Source: Aquatica leii (lineage: Eukaryota; Arthropoda; Insecta; Coleoptera; Lampyridae). From it: a stretch of DNA of 64,000 nucleotides. The notes beneath the pieces are model-generated. The model was not told the origin of the DNA, ran no database searches, and saw only the letters and a list, made by a program, of their open reading frames with translations. Location of the stretch: contig CM069433.1 of the NCBI GenBank assembly GCA_035610365.1, positions 54,488,487 to 54,552,486 of the forward strand, in the 5' to 3' direction. A program made the position numbers and the translations under genes. Within the stretch, counting starts at the first letter, position 1, and each line of letters opens with the position of its first letter. Below are positions 37,166 through 49,565 of this stretch, in pieces.

Positions 37166-37173
37166 GTACAAAC

Positions 37174-37477
37174 GTATCTCTTGTACGTAGTGTCTTGATT
37201 TTACAAGCGGTTTTTGTACTAAGTAAACACTTAATAAACCGTTTCTTGTTTATTAATCATAACATTCATAACAATACTGAGTAACGTAAGCACATTTTAA
37301 AAATAATAAGGCAGACAAAGAAATAGCAATTTTAAAACAAGACACTTCATTAAGTACTTTTTTTTGAATAGACAAAAATAAACAAGTTATTAAACCTGTT
37401 TTTAATTTTTTAACGTAATAAAAACGGAAATATTCAAAATGTGAATAATAGTACATTACACACCGAGGCGGAAACTG
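37174..37477. other. Spacer, nothing recognised
   Basis: AT-rich. A 76-codon minus-strand ORF (37,253-37,483) has no recognised motif. Confidence 0.4.
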
Positions 37478-37556
37478 TTCCATTTCTGTCGAGAGAACTA
37501 TAGTTTACCGAGAGGCGTAGCCTCGAGGTAAATTAGTTCTCGAGACAAAAATGGAA
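37478..37556. repeat. 79-bp near-perfect palindrome
   Basis: The arm TTCCATTTCTGTC...GAGAACTA...TTTACC...GAGGC is the inverse of GCCTCGAGGTAAAT...TAGTTCTCGAGAC...AAATGGAA, with about five differences over 38 bp and a three-base loop (GTA) at about 37,517. It would extrude as a strong hairpin. It lies 220 bp before the Crypton-type gene; no link is proven. Confidence 0.85.
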
Positions 37557-37772
37557 TACTTTTGCCAAGGTTTGTATACTATTTTATTCACAATCAGCCA
37601 TTAAATAGAATAAATAACTTTTAAACTAATAAAAAATGAATAAAAGCTACCTTCAAAATATTACCATTTATTTCAGTAAAAAAATTAGTAGGCACTTGTA
37701 TTCACATTTTATTAAATTACTTAAAACAAAACACACAAAATTACAATTTGCTTAGTTTTCTTAACAGTAAAG

Positions 37773-38909
37773 ATGTCTGTTAGTGAAATCAAGTGTACTC
37801 CGCCAGAATTGCGAGATACAGCACAAAAATTAACTCTTAATCTTTTACCTGAGAAAAGTAAAGTACGGTACGAAAAAGCATACAGTGATTATCGCAACTG
37901 GTGCTTTAAAAAAACTGTTCAAAATTACACTTCTGAGACCGTTCTACTGGCTTATTTTGGCGACGTAGCAAAGATGAAAAAATCATCCTCCATGTGGTCT
38001 CTATATTCAATGTTAAAGAGTACTCTTAACTTGAAAGACAATGTTAATATTTCAAAATATTGCAAATTAATAGCATATTTAAAAAAACAAAATGTGGGAT
38101 ATCAACCTAAAAAATCGAGCATATTTACAAAAGAAAATATTGAAAACTTTTTAAAAAACGCACCATTTGAATTTCTTCCACATAAGGTATGAATCGTTTC
38201 AATCGTATCAATTTCTTGATTTTTATCACAGTTTTAAATATTGTAGGTTGCTTTGGTTATTGGTATCTCAGGTGCATGCCGAAGTGATGAATTGTTTAAA
38301 ATGAAAACTGGTGACGTAGATGTACAACAACACAGAGCAATTATTGTGCTTCCAAACACAAAAACGTACCAGCCAAGATCATTTGTTGTAGCTAATATCG
38401 AATGGGTTGAGATTTTGAAATGTTATATTGATTTACGCAAAAATGTTGAAGGTGACAGATTCTTCTTGCAGTTAAGACATGGCAAGTTGACAAAACAACC
38501 GTATGGTCACAATTCAATTGCGCAACTTCCTAAAAAAATTGCAAGTTATTTACAACTACATAACGTAAATACTTACACTGGACATTGTTTCCGTCGCACA
38601 TCAGCAACATTGCTTGCAAATAGTGGTGGAGACATAATTAATTTAAAAAAATTGGGAGGATGGAGGTCAAGCACGGTCGCTGAAAGTTATGTGGGTAGTT
38701 CATTAGACGGACAACTTAAAATTACAAGCATGCTTTCTACTGAAGATACTACAAGCATGCAAAATATGCCCAACATATCTGTCCCTGACCCATCGTCCCA
38801 ACAGTTTCATTTCTCTAACACAAAGGAAGATTTGCATCAAGGCATTTTTCTTCATGTTGAAGGTCGTGACAATACTACAATTAATATTTATTTTAATAAA
38901 ACACCATAA
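37773..38909 (+). CDS. Crypton-type tyrosine recombinase, apparently intact
   Basis: Two exons (37,773-38,186 and 38,247-38,909) join in phase across a 60-bp GT-AG intron to give about 358 residues. The N-terminal 138 residues are a helical SAM-like core-binding domain (KVRYEKAYSDYRNWC, LLAYFGDVAKMKKSSSMWS). The catalytic domain has the full set: R150 in GACRSDEL, H251 and R254 in GHCFRR, W277 in GGWRS (the H/W position), and nucleophile Y286 in AESYVG. This is the layout of the insect Crypton (CryptonI-like) recombinases, which integrate circular DNA by site-specific recombination. There are no stops or frameshifts, unlike every neighbouring relic. An AATAAA lies at 38,984. Termini are not identifiable because Cryptons lack TIRs. 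A domesticated host gene is the alternative. Confidence 0.75.
38187..38246 (+). other. Intron of the Crypton-type gene
   Basis: GTATGA donor and TTGTAG acceptor, 60 bp, phase 0. Joining is required to keep the catalytic arginine block in frame with the N-terminal domain. Confidence 0.75.
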
Positions 38910-38983
38910 AGATAAACTTCGTTATACTATTTTTGTGTTGACTTTGTATGTTACATATAAACACAACCTCACTTTGTAAATTA

Positions 38984-38989
38984 AATAAA
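38984..38989 (+). terminator. Polyadenylation signal AATAAA after the Crypton-type gene
   Basis: A canonical AATAAA 75 bp after the stop codon, followed by A-rich sequence. Confidence 0.5.
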
Positions 38990-39185
38990 GGAAACACAAA
39001 AAAACATACTTCGCATGCGTGCTATTTTTACCAATTCATTGCTTTTGCCCCATTATCCATATCTTACACATCAAAAAAGTTGGTTGCATAATTTAGACAC
39101 TTTAATTTGAAATTTTTAGTTTAAAACGAGAGCAACGCCCTCACAGGTTCGGAAAGTGTATATTACTGACCGTGGGGTTTCATTA

Positions 39186-42100
39186 CCCTAGTAGAACAAA
39201 ATGATTTCAAATCATTTTAATTTGTCACAACTTTAATGCAATGGTATTATACATGAAAACAGTTTTGTAGTATATCCAAATCAATTCCATAATAACTAAT
39301 AAGTGATTCAAAAAATAGTTAGTCAAAATTGTTTATGTATTGCAGACGAAACGTTTTCATGATCAATTCTAAAAGTTAATAAAGCATTATTTGGTAAAAC
39401 GAATTTCTTATAATATAACATCGTTTTAAAACATCATTTTAACATGAATTGTTGAATTATTTTCAGTATCATTCTGGTAACAATGTAGATTGATACAAAA
39501 TCATCATATTAGATGATCTAAAAAATGATTCGTAGAAACGTTTTTGATATATTATTTTGTCGTGCACAGAATTTTTAAACAGTTTTGTTTGACAATTCTA
39601 AGAAAAATATTTTCAATAGAGTATACCTGCTTTTAAAAGGTTTAAATAGGTTACAGTTTGTCGACAGTAAATGAAATTTAATCTCTGTACAAGAATCAAG
39701 AAAAATTCATTTGTTGCAGTGTAGTGTTCTTAAGTTTTTAATAATGTCAATGGTAAGTTTAGTATTTTTATTGAAATTCATATAATTTATGAATTTTTAC
39801 ATTTTTGCTACTGAGATACTAATTACTCGTTTTTAATAAGTACAAATATTATAAAGATGAATCGATCCATGTTTTTAACATTGAGTGTAATATAATATTA
39901 AATAAAGATATAGCTTTGTCTTTCGCAATAATTTATTTTTAATTTTCTTGACAATTGTCTCTTTTGCCTTAATGTGCAAACATTGAAACAATGAAATTGA
40001 ATGATTTTAAAGATTTATAATTACATTTTAATGGGAATTTCTTTTGATCATTGATTAATTCGTTTTCATTAGTTTGCATTATAAAACACGTTTCTAGTTC
40101 GTTTAAAATTAATAAATTTGGATTTGAAAAAAGTTGTTTAGATTGAATGTATGGTTATTTTTTAATAAGTGTTGAGCAAAAGTGGATTTTATTTAATTTG
40201 GATTGTATCCTGTAGAATTGTTGATCTATTTTAAATATTTTTTTAATTTGGTTTTTAATACTTCTTAGTTTGACTCATATAGAGCATTTTACAAGAACTG
40301 ACGAATTTATAGACTCCAATCTTTTCAATTTCGGATATTGAAACTTTAGTTTGAGAAAAATTGTTATATAAATTTGGTAGATCTGAAAAACTTAATTTTA
40401 AAGGTGACTGTAATTTTATTTGTTTGTAGATCTGAAAAATTTTATTGTTGATTTTACATCATGCTTGTTTAATTCAATTATTTTACGTCATCTTGTCTCA
40501 ATTGACATTTTAATGTAATATTTCTTCTGCCGATGTTTGCACATTAAGGCAAAAGTAACAATTGTGAAGAAAAAAAATACAGTATTGGAAAAGACCAAGC
40601 TTTATCTTTATCTAATATAAACATTTTTTTTATCAAATATGTTGCAGTGAAATATTAAACCTCAAGTATTTATTTTGACCTTTGAATCAATTTTATTAAT
40701 ACATAATTTTGCAATTTGGGTATTAAGACTCTTAGTAATTTTTCATTTTCATTTTTATTTAAATTAAAAATTGATGAATTGAAATCGAAAAATTATAATT
40801 TTTTTGAAAAAACTATACATACATACTGTTTTATTTTTCATCAATTTAGTTTATTTGAATAGGATTGTACTTTATCAATCTTATTTAGAAACTTTAGAGA
40901 AACGAATTTTCAATATTTTCAGCTATGTAATATATTTCAGCACTATATATTTCAATTATCCTTAGGCGGAGTATTAAAAAAATAATGTGTTATTCTCGTT
41001 TACTGTATTCAGACATTCCACTTCATGACTTAGCATCTTTATTTTGTTTTTTAAACAATTTTACATCGACGACTATCTTAACATTCACACCATATCGTTG
41101 GAGTTCTGGGGACCTTTTACGGTTCGGGACCCCTAGATTGGGGGATTTACAGGGCCGTTAGTTTCGCAACTGCATCGCTGTACAATGTAAAAAAAGTATT
41201 GCTTCTAATTTATTAAATTAGGTAATCTATCAAACTTCTCATTTGTCATACGCAAATGGCTTTTGTTCGAAGCTCAATTTGCCAGTGCAAATTATTTTAT
41301 TTTAATTTTATGTCTTTATGTCTAATACATTTAAAAAATGTTGTAGGATTTGTTCAAGAGGTATCCAACCTTTAGGCCAGTACATTCATTTTTCTGTCAC
41401 GTACATACTAAAATTTTCAAATTTTCAAGCTATCTAATCCGTTCTACCGACAAAGAAAGGGATTATACATAAAAATATGCATTGTTTTCCCATGAATGTA
41501 TTCCTTTTGTATAAATAAGTCTGTTTCTAAGGTTCGATTTTTTTAAAAGCAGGTAATATTTATTTGTTGTGTTACTTGTTTCTCTCTTATTGTGTACATA
41601 TAAATAACATTAAATGGGATTTATTATATTTTGAAATTTCAAACAATTTTACAAAACACTATGGTTAATTTCTATATGAACGGTTTTGATTATTCTGTAT
41701 ATTATTTGCAATTATTAGTACTTATATTAGTAGTATTATTTAATTCTAAAAGTAAATTAATTTTTTATAGTTGTCGCTCGAAAATTATTTCCGGAGATGA
41801 CTGAAAGCTAGCGTATGGTTCCGTTCTGCAACAACAAGAGTGAAACGTTCTGATCTAAAACAGGCTTCAACTGTGATCTGCGTCGATTTTAACTACTGAA
41901 TGCCCAAAAAATTACTTAGCTTTGTGTATTTACGTATTTTATTAAATAATTTATTTTTTATTTTAATTCACTTATAACTCATTTCTGTTAATGATAAGTT
42001 AAAATATGTAATCTTTAGGAAATATATAAAACTACCTTTATGTAAAGTTTTCTATGATAATATAATATAATCAATAAGTATATAATAGTGTATTGTTTTA

Positions 42101-42766
42101 TATAGGTACTATTCTTCGAAAATAAATGATTCATGAAATTATAAGAATTCGTGTTTTAGTACATGCTACGGCTGTGGAAATTTCCAAACTCTTAAATATC
42201 ATTTATGAAAGCAAAAGTTAAATCACTTTGATATGATTATAAAAACAATTTTTAGAATATTTACGAAATGTATTAGAGATGATTCGGTATGTGCAATAAA
42301 GTATTATTTGCAATCGTTACAAAAACGATTTAAAACATTATCTTCCTTACAATTTTTAATTAAATGTGCAACGTACATACAAATGATCATTCTTATTCTT
42401 CAAAAACAATTGGAAATGATTTTGAAAAATCATTTATAGTGTAACAAAAACTTATATAGAAACGATTCAAAAAATTTAATTACAGGAATGTTTGAAATCG
42501 TTTCAGAAACGATTTTATGAAACATTTTTTGTATTACTACGTTTAATTTTACAAATGATCCAAGAGTGTTCCGAAACTAACTTTCTGAATCAAACTGGAC
42601 ATCATTGAAATACATTTTTAAATCAATTCATGTTAATGATTTGTAAAAACGTTACAAAGGAGGGACATTTGGCGAAATTGTAACAAAATTGAAACGATTC
42701 TGAAGCATTTTTTCAATTCTGAAAATCGTTGCTGTAATATTACAGAAACAAATTTTTCTACTAGGG
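39186..42766. mobile_element. Non-autonomous TIR element, CCCTAGTAGAA ends
   Basis: CCCTAGTAGAAC at 39,186 and TTCTACTAGGG ending at 42,766 give an exact 11-bp terminal inverted repeat, with TA directly outside each end. Both ends are followed by several hundred bp rich in AAACGATT/AATCGTTT words (for example 39,350-39,530 and 42,280-42,520), that is, subterminal repeats in opposite orientation. The 3.58-kb interior is AT-rich with no ORF longer than about 70 codons. This looks like a foldback-style non-autonomous DNA transposon. The superfamily is unknown; a TA target would suit Tc1/mariner-like elements. The partner family at 45,428-46,941 has similar ends. Confidence 0.55.
39951..40567. 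repeat. Nested inverted repeat (about 617 bp)
   Basis: GACAATTGTCTCTTTTGCC with TTAATGTGCAAACATTG at 39,951-39,987 is the inverse of GATGTTTGCACATTAAGGC with AAAAGTAACAATTGTG at about 40,533-40,567. A 22-bp stretch pairs perfectly. It may be a small MITE inserted in the larger TIR element. Confidence 0.6.
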
Positions 42767-45427
42767 TACATACTCGTTTTTTTTATTATATTTAACCGCT
42801 TACACGGTAGCCATGGAAATCGCTCACTTACCAACCTTTAAGGTGGTTGAGAAGCTGTACTTTACTAACTGATTGTGAATAAACAATTTTACTGCACATA
42901 GCTACGTCAGTAACAGTCATGTAAAGTACCTTGTACATCAGATTCAGCCTCCTATAATATAATAATAAAATCAAAAACAATCACTGATCGACAGAACGGC
43001 AACGAATAATTCTATATTTAAAAAAACAACTAAACGTGTGTGTTAAAGACTGTTAAAAAACATTGTTAATAATTAATTAAAATATAAAAGTTTTTCCCAT
43101 GATAATATATACCTACATAGAAATCTGATTTGTTGTTTTTAAGGTATTTTGGGCAGTGTATTTAACAAATTATACTTTTTGAAGTAATTTTTTGAATAAA
43201 AAAAGGGTAAAATGTAATAATTATCTAATAGCAACTTTTTAAGATCGTATAATATAGTAATAGTTATTAAAGTATTACGTGTTATGCTATTGCTGTATAA
43301 AATTGCATGTACATATATACATTTGTATGAACTTATTTAGGTTCAAAAGATAACGTTTTAAAAAATGCAAAAGCAGTACTTAGCCATTTTTGAATAGCAT
43401 TTTTATACTATAATAAAATAGAATTGACTTTATATAAAAAAAAAAAACTTTATCAATCTTTCGGTCTATTTAAAATACTATTGATGGCAGGATGTGCCAG
43501 GGATTTTAATACAAAATATTATTTTTTATCTGGTTGAATACAGTCAGAAACCATCAGTGAATATTTTTTTTTATTGTAAAAGCTTTGCTAGAAAATTAAC
43601 ATTTTCTAAAGAGAAAGTTGATATGGCTTGACAGAAAATAGATGTTGAAACTGACATAAACATAAGTGTAAATTATCTTATAATAATTTTAAGCATTAGG
43701 TCGAAGCAAAAATTGTAGGAAACGTTTATAAAATTACTGCAAATAGGAAGTTTACTATCAGAAGAAAGAGCTGAGTATTTGAAAAAAAAGTTAAACGTTT
43801 AAAAAATAGCCAAGGAATAAAATGACTAAAACTAAAACTTAGTGTAGCAAGTGCTACCTTTCGTGGGTACCACAAAAGAAAAAAACCTACCTACATGGAG
43901 TTGTATAGAAAAATTACGATTACGATACAAATTTTGCACCAACACAGACAATCTGGAAATAATTAGTTATACGTATCCAAAATTATAAAAATGGTTAATT
44001 TCTTCTATTCTGTTATGTTAAAAATATTTTGGTGTGATAATTTTTAAAAAAGTCACACGCATGAGTTAATGTCAAGCCCGTGAGTTTCCACATTTTTAAG
44101 TATCTTAAATAATTCACGTTGATTTTGATTAACAAATCGCGGTTTATGATGTGGTTGTTATGAGAAATTTGCTGGAGTAAAGAAACATTTTCATTTTACA
44201 GTGCAATTTTTTTTTCTATTTTATGATTAGCAACTTTGGTTACCTGCACTTGTTCTTTTAACTTTGGCATACTTGCACATGTTTTTTTATCTCGGAAAAT
44301 TCCTATGAATTGGAGATATTGTAACCATAATTTTGATTGCTATGATTGCGAACAGCCTTACGATCAAGTTGGAAGAAAGCTACTTAAATATCTACCCTAG
44401 CTTTGGGAAACACTTGGGTATTTTCATACTGTATGAAACTAAGTCATTTATTTGTGATAAACCTGTTTACATGTAATAGTTTATTTTTCAGGAATTTTAG
44501 AAAATTTGTGTTGGGTGTGCCATTAGCTAATTACATATTTCGGTACACAAAATTGTAAGTATTTTGTTTTTTATATCATTTTTTTTACTTTGTTAGTCGT
44601 ATGCGCTTGTTATCACGATTAAATATAAAACTGTTTTTGCATGTAATAAATGAAACGGTGCCCTCTGTTTTATTTAAGTTCGTGATATTTGACATTTGTA
44701 TTATATTTAGTAACGTAAATTTATTTTGAATGGAATGTTAAGCCAATAAATTTGTTTATATGTACAAAGTGTTGCCTAATCTAAGAGTCCTCCATCATTA
44801 TTATTAACTGTGATATTTATTGATGAACCATTAACGGCTATTTATCGTTTACAGTTCTTCCTTGTTTTTAACTTTGTTTTCTTTGCTAAAATAAATACAT
44901 TCGTTGTCATAAATTGTGTTTTGCAACTTGTTTCTGAGTACTTTGATTGTAAAGTTAAAACATTTAGAAAAATAAAAGAATGAGACCAAAAGCAGTTAAT
45001 CAGGCACAAAGTTTATTTAAAACTCAATGTATTTTTTTGATTTTCGAAACGCATTAGTGTTCGTATAGGTGGTTCAAAAACGCAACATTTTCTAATGACT
45101 AATTACGAGAAAAAATTAAGTTTGCGCTTTACTTTACGCTTTTCAAACAGTTTTAGAAAAGCTATAAAAGAAATAACGGGATGTTTTAATTTAAATTGAA
45201 GCTTACGAATTGGAGAATTGCATCCAATTTTTCAAAATACAGATTTTAAAGATAACTAAATATGGCTGACTTTATGGCAAGATTTTGGACAAATTATGCA
45301 GCACAGCTGTACACTCAAATACAAAAGGCACTTAGGAGTTTATTAAAAATCCGATCACTCCCCTCAAAGCCGAATAAACATTTTCAGATCCAAAATTCGA
45401 TCTTTAATGACCGAGAACAAACTGAAA
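42767..45427. other. AT-rich sequence, nothing recognised
   Basis: No gene or element recognised over 2.6 kb. The ORF starting at 45,262 (MADFMARFWTNYAAQ) runs into the next element and shows no motif I know. Confidence 0.5.
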
Positions 45428-46941
45428 CCCAAGTAGCAAAAATCAGTTACAAAACGGTTGTAAAACTCTCTTGCAACTATGGTTTCAGTAAGGTATTTAG
45501 TTACAGAATAGTTGCTGAGTCTTTCCTGACACGTTGTCAATACCGGATTTGGTCAGTTGCAAGGCAACTGCAGTAATATTATAACCGTTTTACAACGTGT
45601 CTGAAACCGTTGCAATTACTACTTTGTAACTGTTTTGCAGCGTTGCTATAACGGTTTTTTACAATTCATGTTTACCTATTCTGAATCGTTTCTGTAATGG
45701 TTTATCATCACGGTTTTGTAATTGATTTGTAACATTGTAGTTACCGTTTACAGCAACTGCTATGTAACTGTTTTGAAAACATGCTTATTACTATTATTTG
45801 AAACTACTTTATAACCGCGTTGTTAAGCAACTTATCCAAGATTTTAGTTACTAACTGCATCATAAAGATTAAAACAAAATTAGAGATAAAAATATATTAA
45901 TAAGAAGATACAGATATATAAAAAGTTATAATAAATGTACATTATTTAAATTTTTATAATTTCTTATAGAACTAAATTCAAACAAAAAAGATATAATACC
46001 TAAAAGAATTTTTACATCTGTTGCAGGTAGGTACCAGTAAACAGGTTTTTACTGCAAATTTTCAAGAAAAGCGGATTATGTCTATTATTTATAAATTTTG
46101 TAAATAGTAAATGCATAAATTTTGTTAAGAGAAAAATGTCTTTGTGTTAAAAGACCATGGCGGATTAAGATATTCCTCACATGTTATAGTTTAATGCGTC
46201 TACGTAATCCTTAGTTAAATATTTGTATTAGGCTACAAATGCACATGTGCAATTATAATCGGTTCAATGATCATAATCTTGACTGGTTTTTTTAAAGATT
46301 ATAGGTGTTCGCAATGGCGATCTAATTTACACGTTCTGATCACTGTGTGTAATATTGTAATGTCCTTGCAATCAAATTCTATTTTATCCTAGAAGAAAAT
46401 AAAATCACTTTAAAATTTGCTTACTTATAATTGGCAACTAATTCTTCAACGTTGATTAAATTAGAAACAGTAGTTTAAATGCACGATTAAAATTATAGTA
46501 ATATAATATACCAATAATTGTACTTACGTAGTTTTGAATTAGAAACACTTTCGGTACTGTTTATTGAATAATGATAATGGACTATGTGTCTTATAAAAAT
46601 CTCGTAAAATGCACTTCTTCTGTTGCTGTTTGAACGTATAGATTAACACTGTAGTGTAGTTTTAGAAATTCACACTTGTAACCATAGTTTCAAGACTGTT
46701 ACACTCGAAACCGAAATGAAGGTTTTAATGCCACTAAATTGACACTGTAGTTACATAAGGGTATAAGAAAAACTTAGTTGTAACCATAGTTGTAAAATGG
46801 TTATTTCTGTAATAGATTTAAAACCTCAGTAAATTACGAAAGTTGCTGCTACGTTGCTGCAACGGTTTATTTACCATGGTGCTAATGTTACTAATTTGCA
46901 ACTGGTTACAACGTAACCACAGTTACAAAATGTTGCTTGGG
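45428..46941. mobile_element. Non-autonomous TIR element, CCCAAG ends
   Basis: CCCAAGTAGCAAAAATCAGT at 45,428 faces ACAAAATGTTGCTTGGG ending at 46,941. Inside each end lie several imperfect repeats of GTAACTGTTTTGCAACG-type words (45,450-45,830 and 46,680-46,930), again in inverse orientation between the ends. There is no coding capacity. The terminal word CCCAAGTAGCAA resembles CCCTAGTAGAAC of the 39-42 kb element, so the two are probably related families. The target duplication is unclear. Confidence 0.45.
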
Positions 46942-47389
46942 AATCTTTATTAACAATAACACAAATAGGTGTAAAAATGCGAGTACTGAGCTAGTGATGC
47001 ATGCATTAATAAATTAAATCGTATGATCTACGTCGACTTTTAATGTAAAAGAACAGTGTAATATTGTCGATTTATCATTTTTATAACAAAGAATGAAATA
47101 CTTATTGTTTATGTATTTTTCTATTAATTATTTAGTTTTGAAATATAAAGATTAGTGCGTATGTACGTATCTGTCTTAATAATATCCAATAATAGTGAAA
47201 TGATATGATGTTAAAATAAACGGAGAATCTTCTAAAACTTAAGAAAATGGTAGTAAATAACATTTTGTAATTTTTTCTCATAGATTTTTTTTCAAATTTC
47301 TGTATTTTACATTTACTCAATTTCATAAAATTCATCGGTAAATAAAGAACTTTAAATTTTGTTATTAAAAATTTATATTTTAGTGGTTT
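46942..47389. other. AT-rich spacer
   Basis: Nothing recognised; the 67-codon minus-strand ORF (47,132-47,335) is low-complexity. Confidence 0.45.
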
Positions 47390-48005
47390 TTAATAGTAAT
47401 TTACGTAACAAGCGTCGAACGTGCATCATAGTATAACAAACGCAAATGCGACGTGAGGTCGCACGGCTGATCATTGCATGTGACTGAGTTATGCTATGAA
47501 AGTTTCGACGGGAGAAAAGTACTTACATTCTTTTTGGTAAGTTGTATATTACATTCCTCTTTGATTAGACTTAACACGATTTCTTTTAGGTTCTTCTATG
47601 AGAAGGGGAATCAAAACACTTTATGTGTCTATGTAAGGCAAAGTTTCGTGCAACTGAGTGCGCAATTCTTCAGGTCTATTTTAGACTAAAAAAATGGTGT
47701 TTCTTGACCTCCACTATGACTACAATTATTCACAAGAACTAACATTGAAAATAAATTCATTGAACACAAGAACAAATACACCACAACAGTTTGTGTTGCC
47801 TTTTGTAAAATTGAAATTCTTTTTTGAAAAAATAAAAAAAAGCACCAGAAATATGTCTATACTACATTTATTAACTTTGACGTCATTTTTTTCGATTTTT
47901 AAGATTTTTTTAAATTACTTTTCCACCTGTCGCATACTCGTTCTAAAATATAATAATTGACTTTAAACACTTAGTTTTATGTGGATTTCTAGTTTTCATT
48001 TTGCC
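47390..48005 (+). repeat. Dispersed repeat B, copy 2
   Basis: AACAAGCGTCGAACGTG, CATAGTATAACAAACGC, GAGTTATGCTATGA and TTTTATGTGGATTTC follow each other as in copy 1 (10,960-11,370). This copy is about 200 bp longer, so one of the two carries an indel. The ORFs at 47,474-47,960 show no motif. Confidence 0.5.
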
Positions 48006-48008
48006 ACA

Positions 48009-48260
48009 CTACAGGATTTGCGATGTTGGCAGCACAAAAAATAGTTTATTAATAAAAAGTCGTGCTCTCTGTGCAGGATTCCTAGAGCCGCTAGTGTTTT
48101 CTATAATACGTTTTGGTCTCGACACGCGGTAGTCAGTTTGCCTGAAAGGTTCCATCAGGTTATCTCTTAAAGGAAAAACATTGTCTGCCACAAATAACCG
48201 TTTGTATCAAAATCATACATTGCACATCCATAGTTTGCATCGGCGATGTTTAATAAGTAC
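48009..48260 (-). pseudogene. Harbinger nuclease fragment
   Basis: The minus strand reads IADANYGC, then ADNVFPLRDNLMEPFRQ, then YRVSRPKRIIENTSG. These are the D-GD/A-Y, (G/A)D-AFPL---LM-PY and YR-SRARR-VENAFG blocks of Harbinger/PIF transposases. After IIENTSG the sequence breaks into unrelated DNA. It is a different fragment from the one at 31 kb and has no TIR of its own here. Confidence 0.6.
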
Positions 48261-48760
48261 CATGTGTTACATTTCTTTTTCTTTTAATATTTATTGATTT
48301 AACCTAAACAAAGGTATTTAATTAAACCTGTAATTAAACCACTAGCGCAGAAACAAGTTCTCTTTTTTTACAGGACTTCTAGAGTAAAAACAAAATCAAA
48401 TAAACACTTATTAAAGTTTATTCTATTTAATACAGTAAGTAATGCAAGCGACAAGAGAAGTGGTAAAGTAAATTAAACTTAACTAACTTTTATTACTACC
48501 AGTATCTTCTGTAATTGGGCCTTCAGGACTAGGGTTTAGGAGCAACAACGGCCAAAAAAATGTAAAAACACTGTTTTATTGTAATCGCCAAAGCGTTTGC
48601 TATTGAATTGTGCAAAATTTCTTAAGCAGCATATGTTTTTAGCGAAAAAACTAAGCAATAAGCAATACATTGTTTTAAGCTGAAATGGGTTTTTTAATCA
48701 TGCCACACAGAGTAGTTGGTGAACCACACTCATACCGTTTATAGAGGTATTCTAAAATCA
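48261..48760. other. Spacer, nothing recognised
   Basis: No gene, RNA or element motif. Confidence 0.45.
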
Positions 48761-48761
48761 T

Positions 48762-49565
48762 AAGCGACTTTCGGCTTAGACCGCGTCGTAGTAAAACACC
48801 CAGACTTAGGCTTGGTCATAGTCTCTTCTTGAGAGCCAAAACAAGAAGTAGAACTTGGCCTTTGCCGTATTGTCGTTCGTGAAACCAAACAAACTGACGT
48901 TTCGCAAGACATTGCCGCTTGCATCTTCAGAGTGGTAAATGTCACTGAGGTATTCTTCCAGTGTCCCACCAAATTACCTTTGCAAGTAGTCACACCACTG
49001 TCCTGCTAAATCTTCAACTACTAAAAATCATCAGGCTTACGCATCCTAACAAATGCTTGAACCTAATCAGAATTATTACTTACAACACTGTTTTTTACTT
49101 CAAAGCATTGATAAATGTGTGTAGTTTGAATATTTTCATGTCAATCCACGCAAATGTAACATAAGTTGAAATAAAGTCAAATGAAATCTATAAATTTCTG
49201 TAATTATTGTAATCAAGTTAAATAACGCAAAACTTTGTAAATAACTTCACCGTCTTGAAAGATAACACAGCTAAGAACGTGGGAAAAATAATTGTGTGTT
49301 GAATATAAGCGACTTTCGGCTTAGACCGCGTCGTAGTTAAACATCCAGACTTAGGCTATGTCTTAGTCTCTTCTTGAGAGCCAAAACAAGAAGTATTGTC
49401 GTTCGAGAACCCAAACAAACTGACGTTTCGCAAGACCTTATAAGGTCCGTTAATCAGGCTAATCGCTATTGCTATAAATATTGTCATTTACACTTTTTCT
49501 TTCAGTAACATTTACCACTCTGAAGATGCAAGCTGCAATGTCTTGCGAAACGTTAGTATGTATGT
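48762..49565. repeat. Penelope-like terminal repeats (direct and inverted)
   Basis: A segment of about 90 bp (AAGCGACTTTCGGCTTAGAC, CGCGTCGTAGT, CTCTTCTTGAGAGCC) occurs at 48,762 and again at 49,308 in the same direction. The neighbouring CTCTGAAGATGCAAGC with CTTGCGAAACGT occurs inverted: minus strand at 48,897-48,947, plus strand at 49,505-49,555. Direct plus inverted terminal pieces, with the TGAAGATG...CGAAACGT word, are typical of Penelope-like elements. An RT fragment of that class follows 400 bp downstream. Confidence 0.5.

Larger units (their letters stand above)
33666..37173 (+). mobile_element. P-element (THAP9-type) transposon with TIRs and 8-bp TSD
   Basis: The 8-bp target copies GTACAAAC lie at 33,666-33,673 and 37,166-37,173. 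The left terminus ACAGTATAAGTACAATACAG (33,674 on, continuing TAG-GACAGCTTG) is the inverse of the right terminus 37,132-37,165, with two differences in about 33 bp and one extra G at the right edge. The 8-bp duplication and THAP/RNase H transposase are those of the P superfamily. The enclosed gene is nearly complete but frameshifted. Element length is about 3.49 kb. Confidence 0.9.

Noticed and set aside
45262..45576. 104-codon ORF starting MADFMARFWTNYAAQ
   Set aside because: Its second half is the terminal repeat of the CCCAAG element; no recognised domain.
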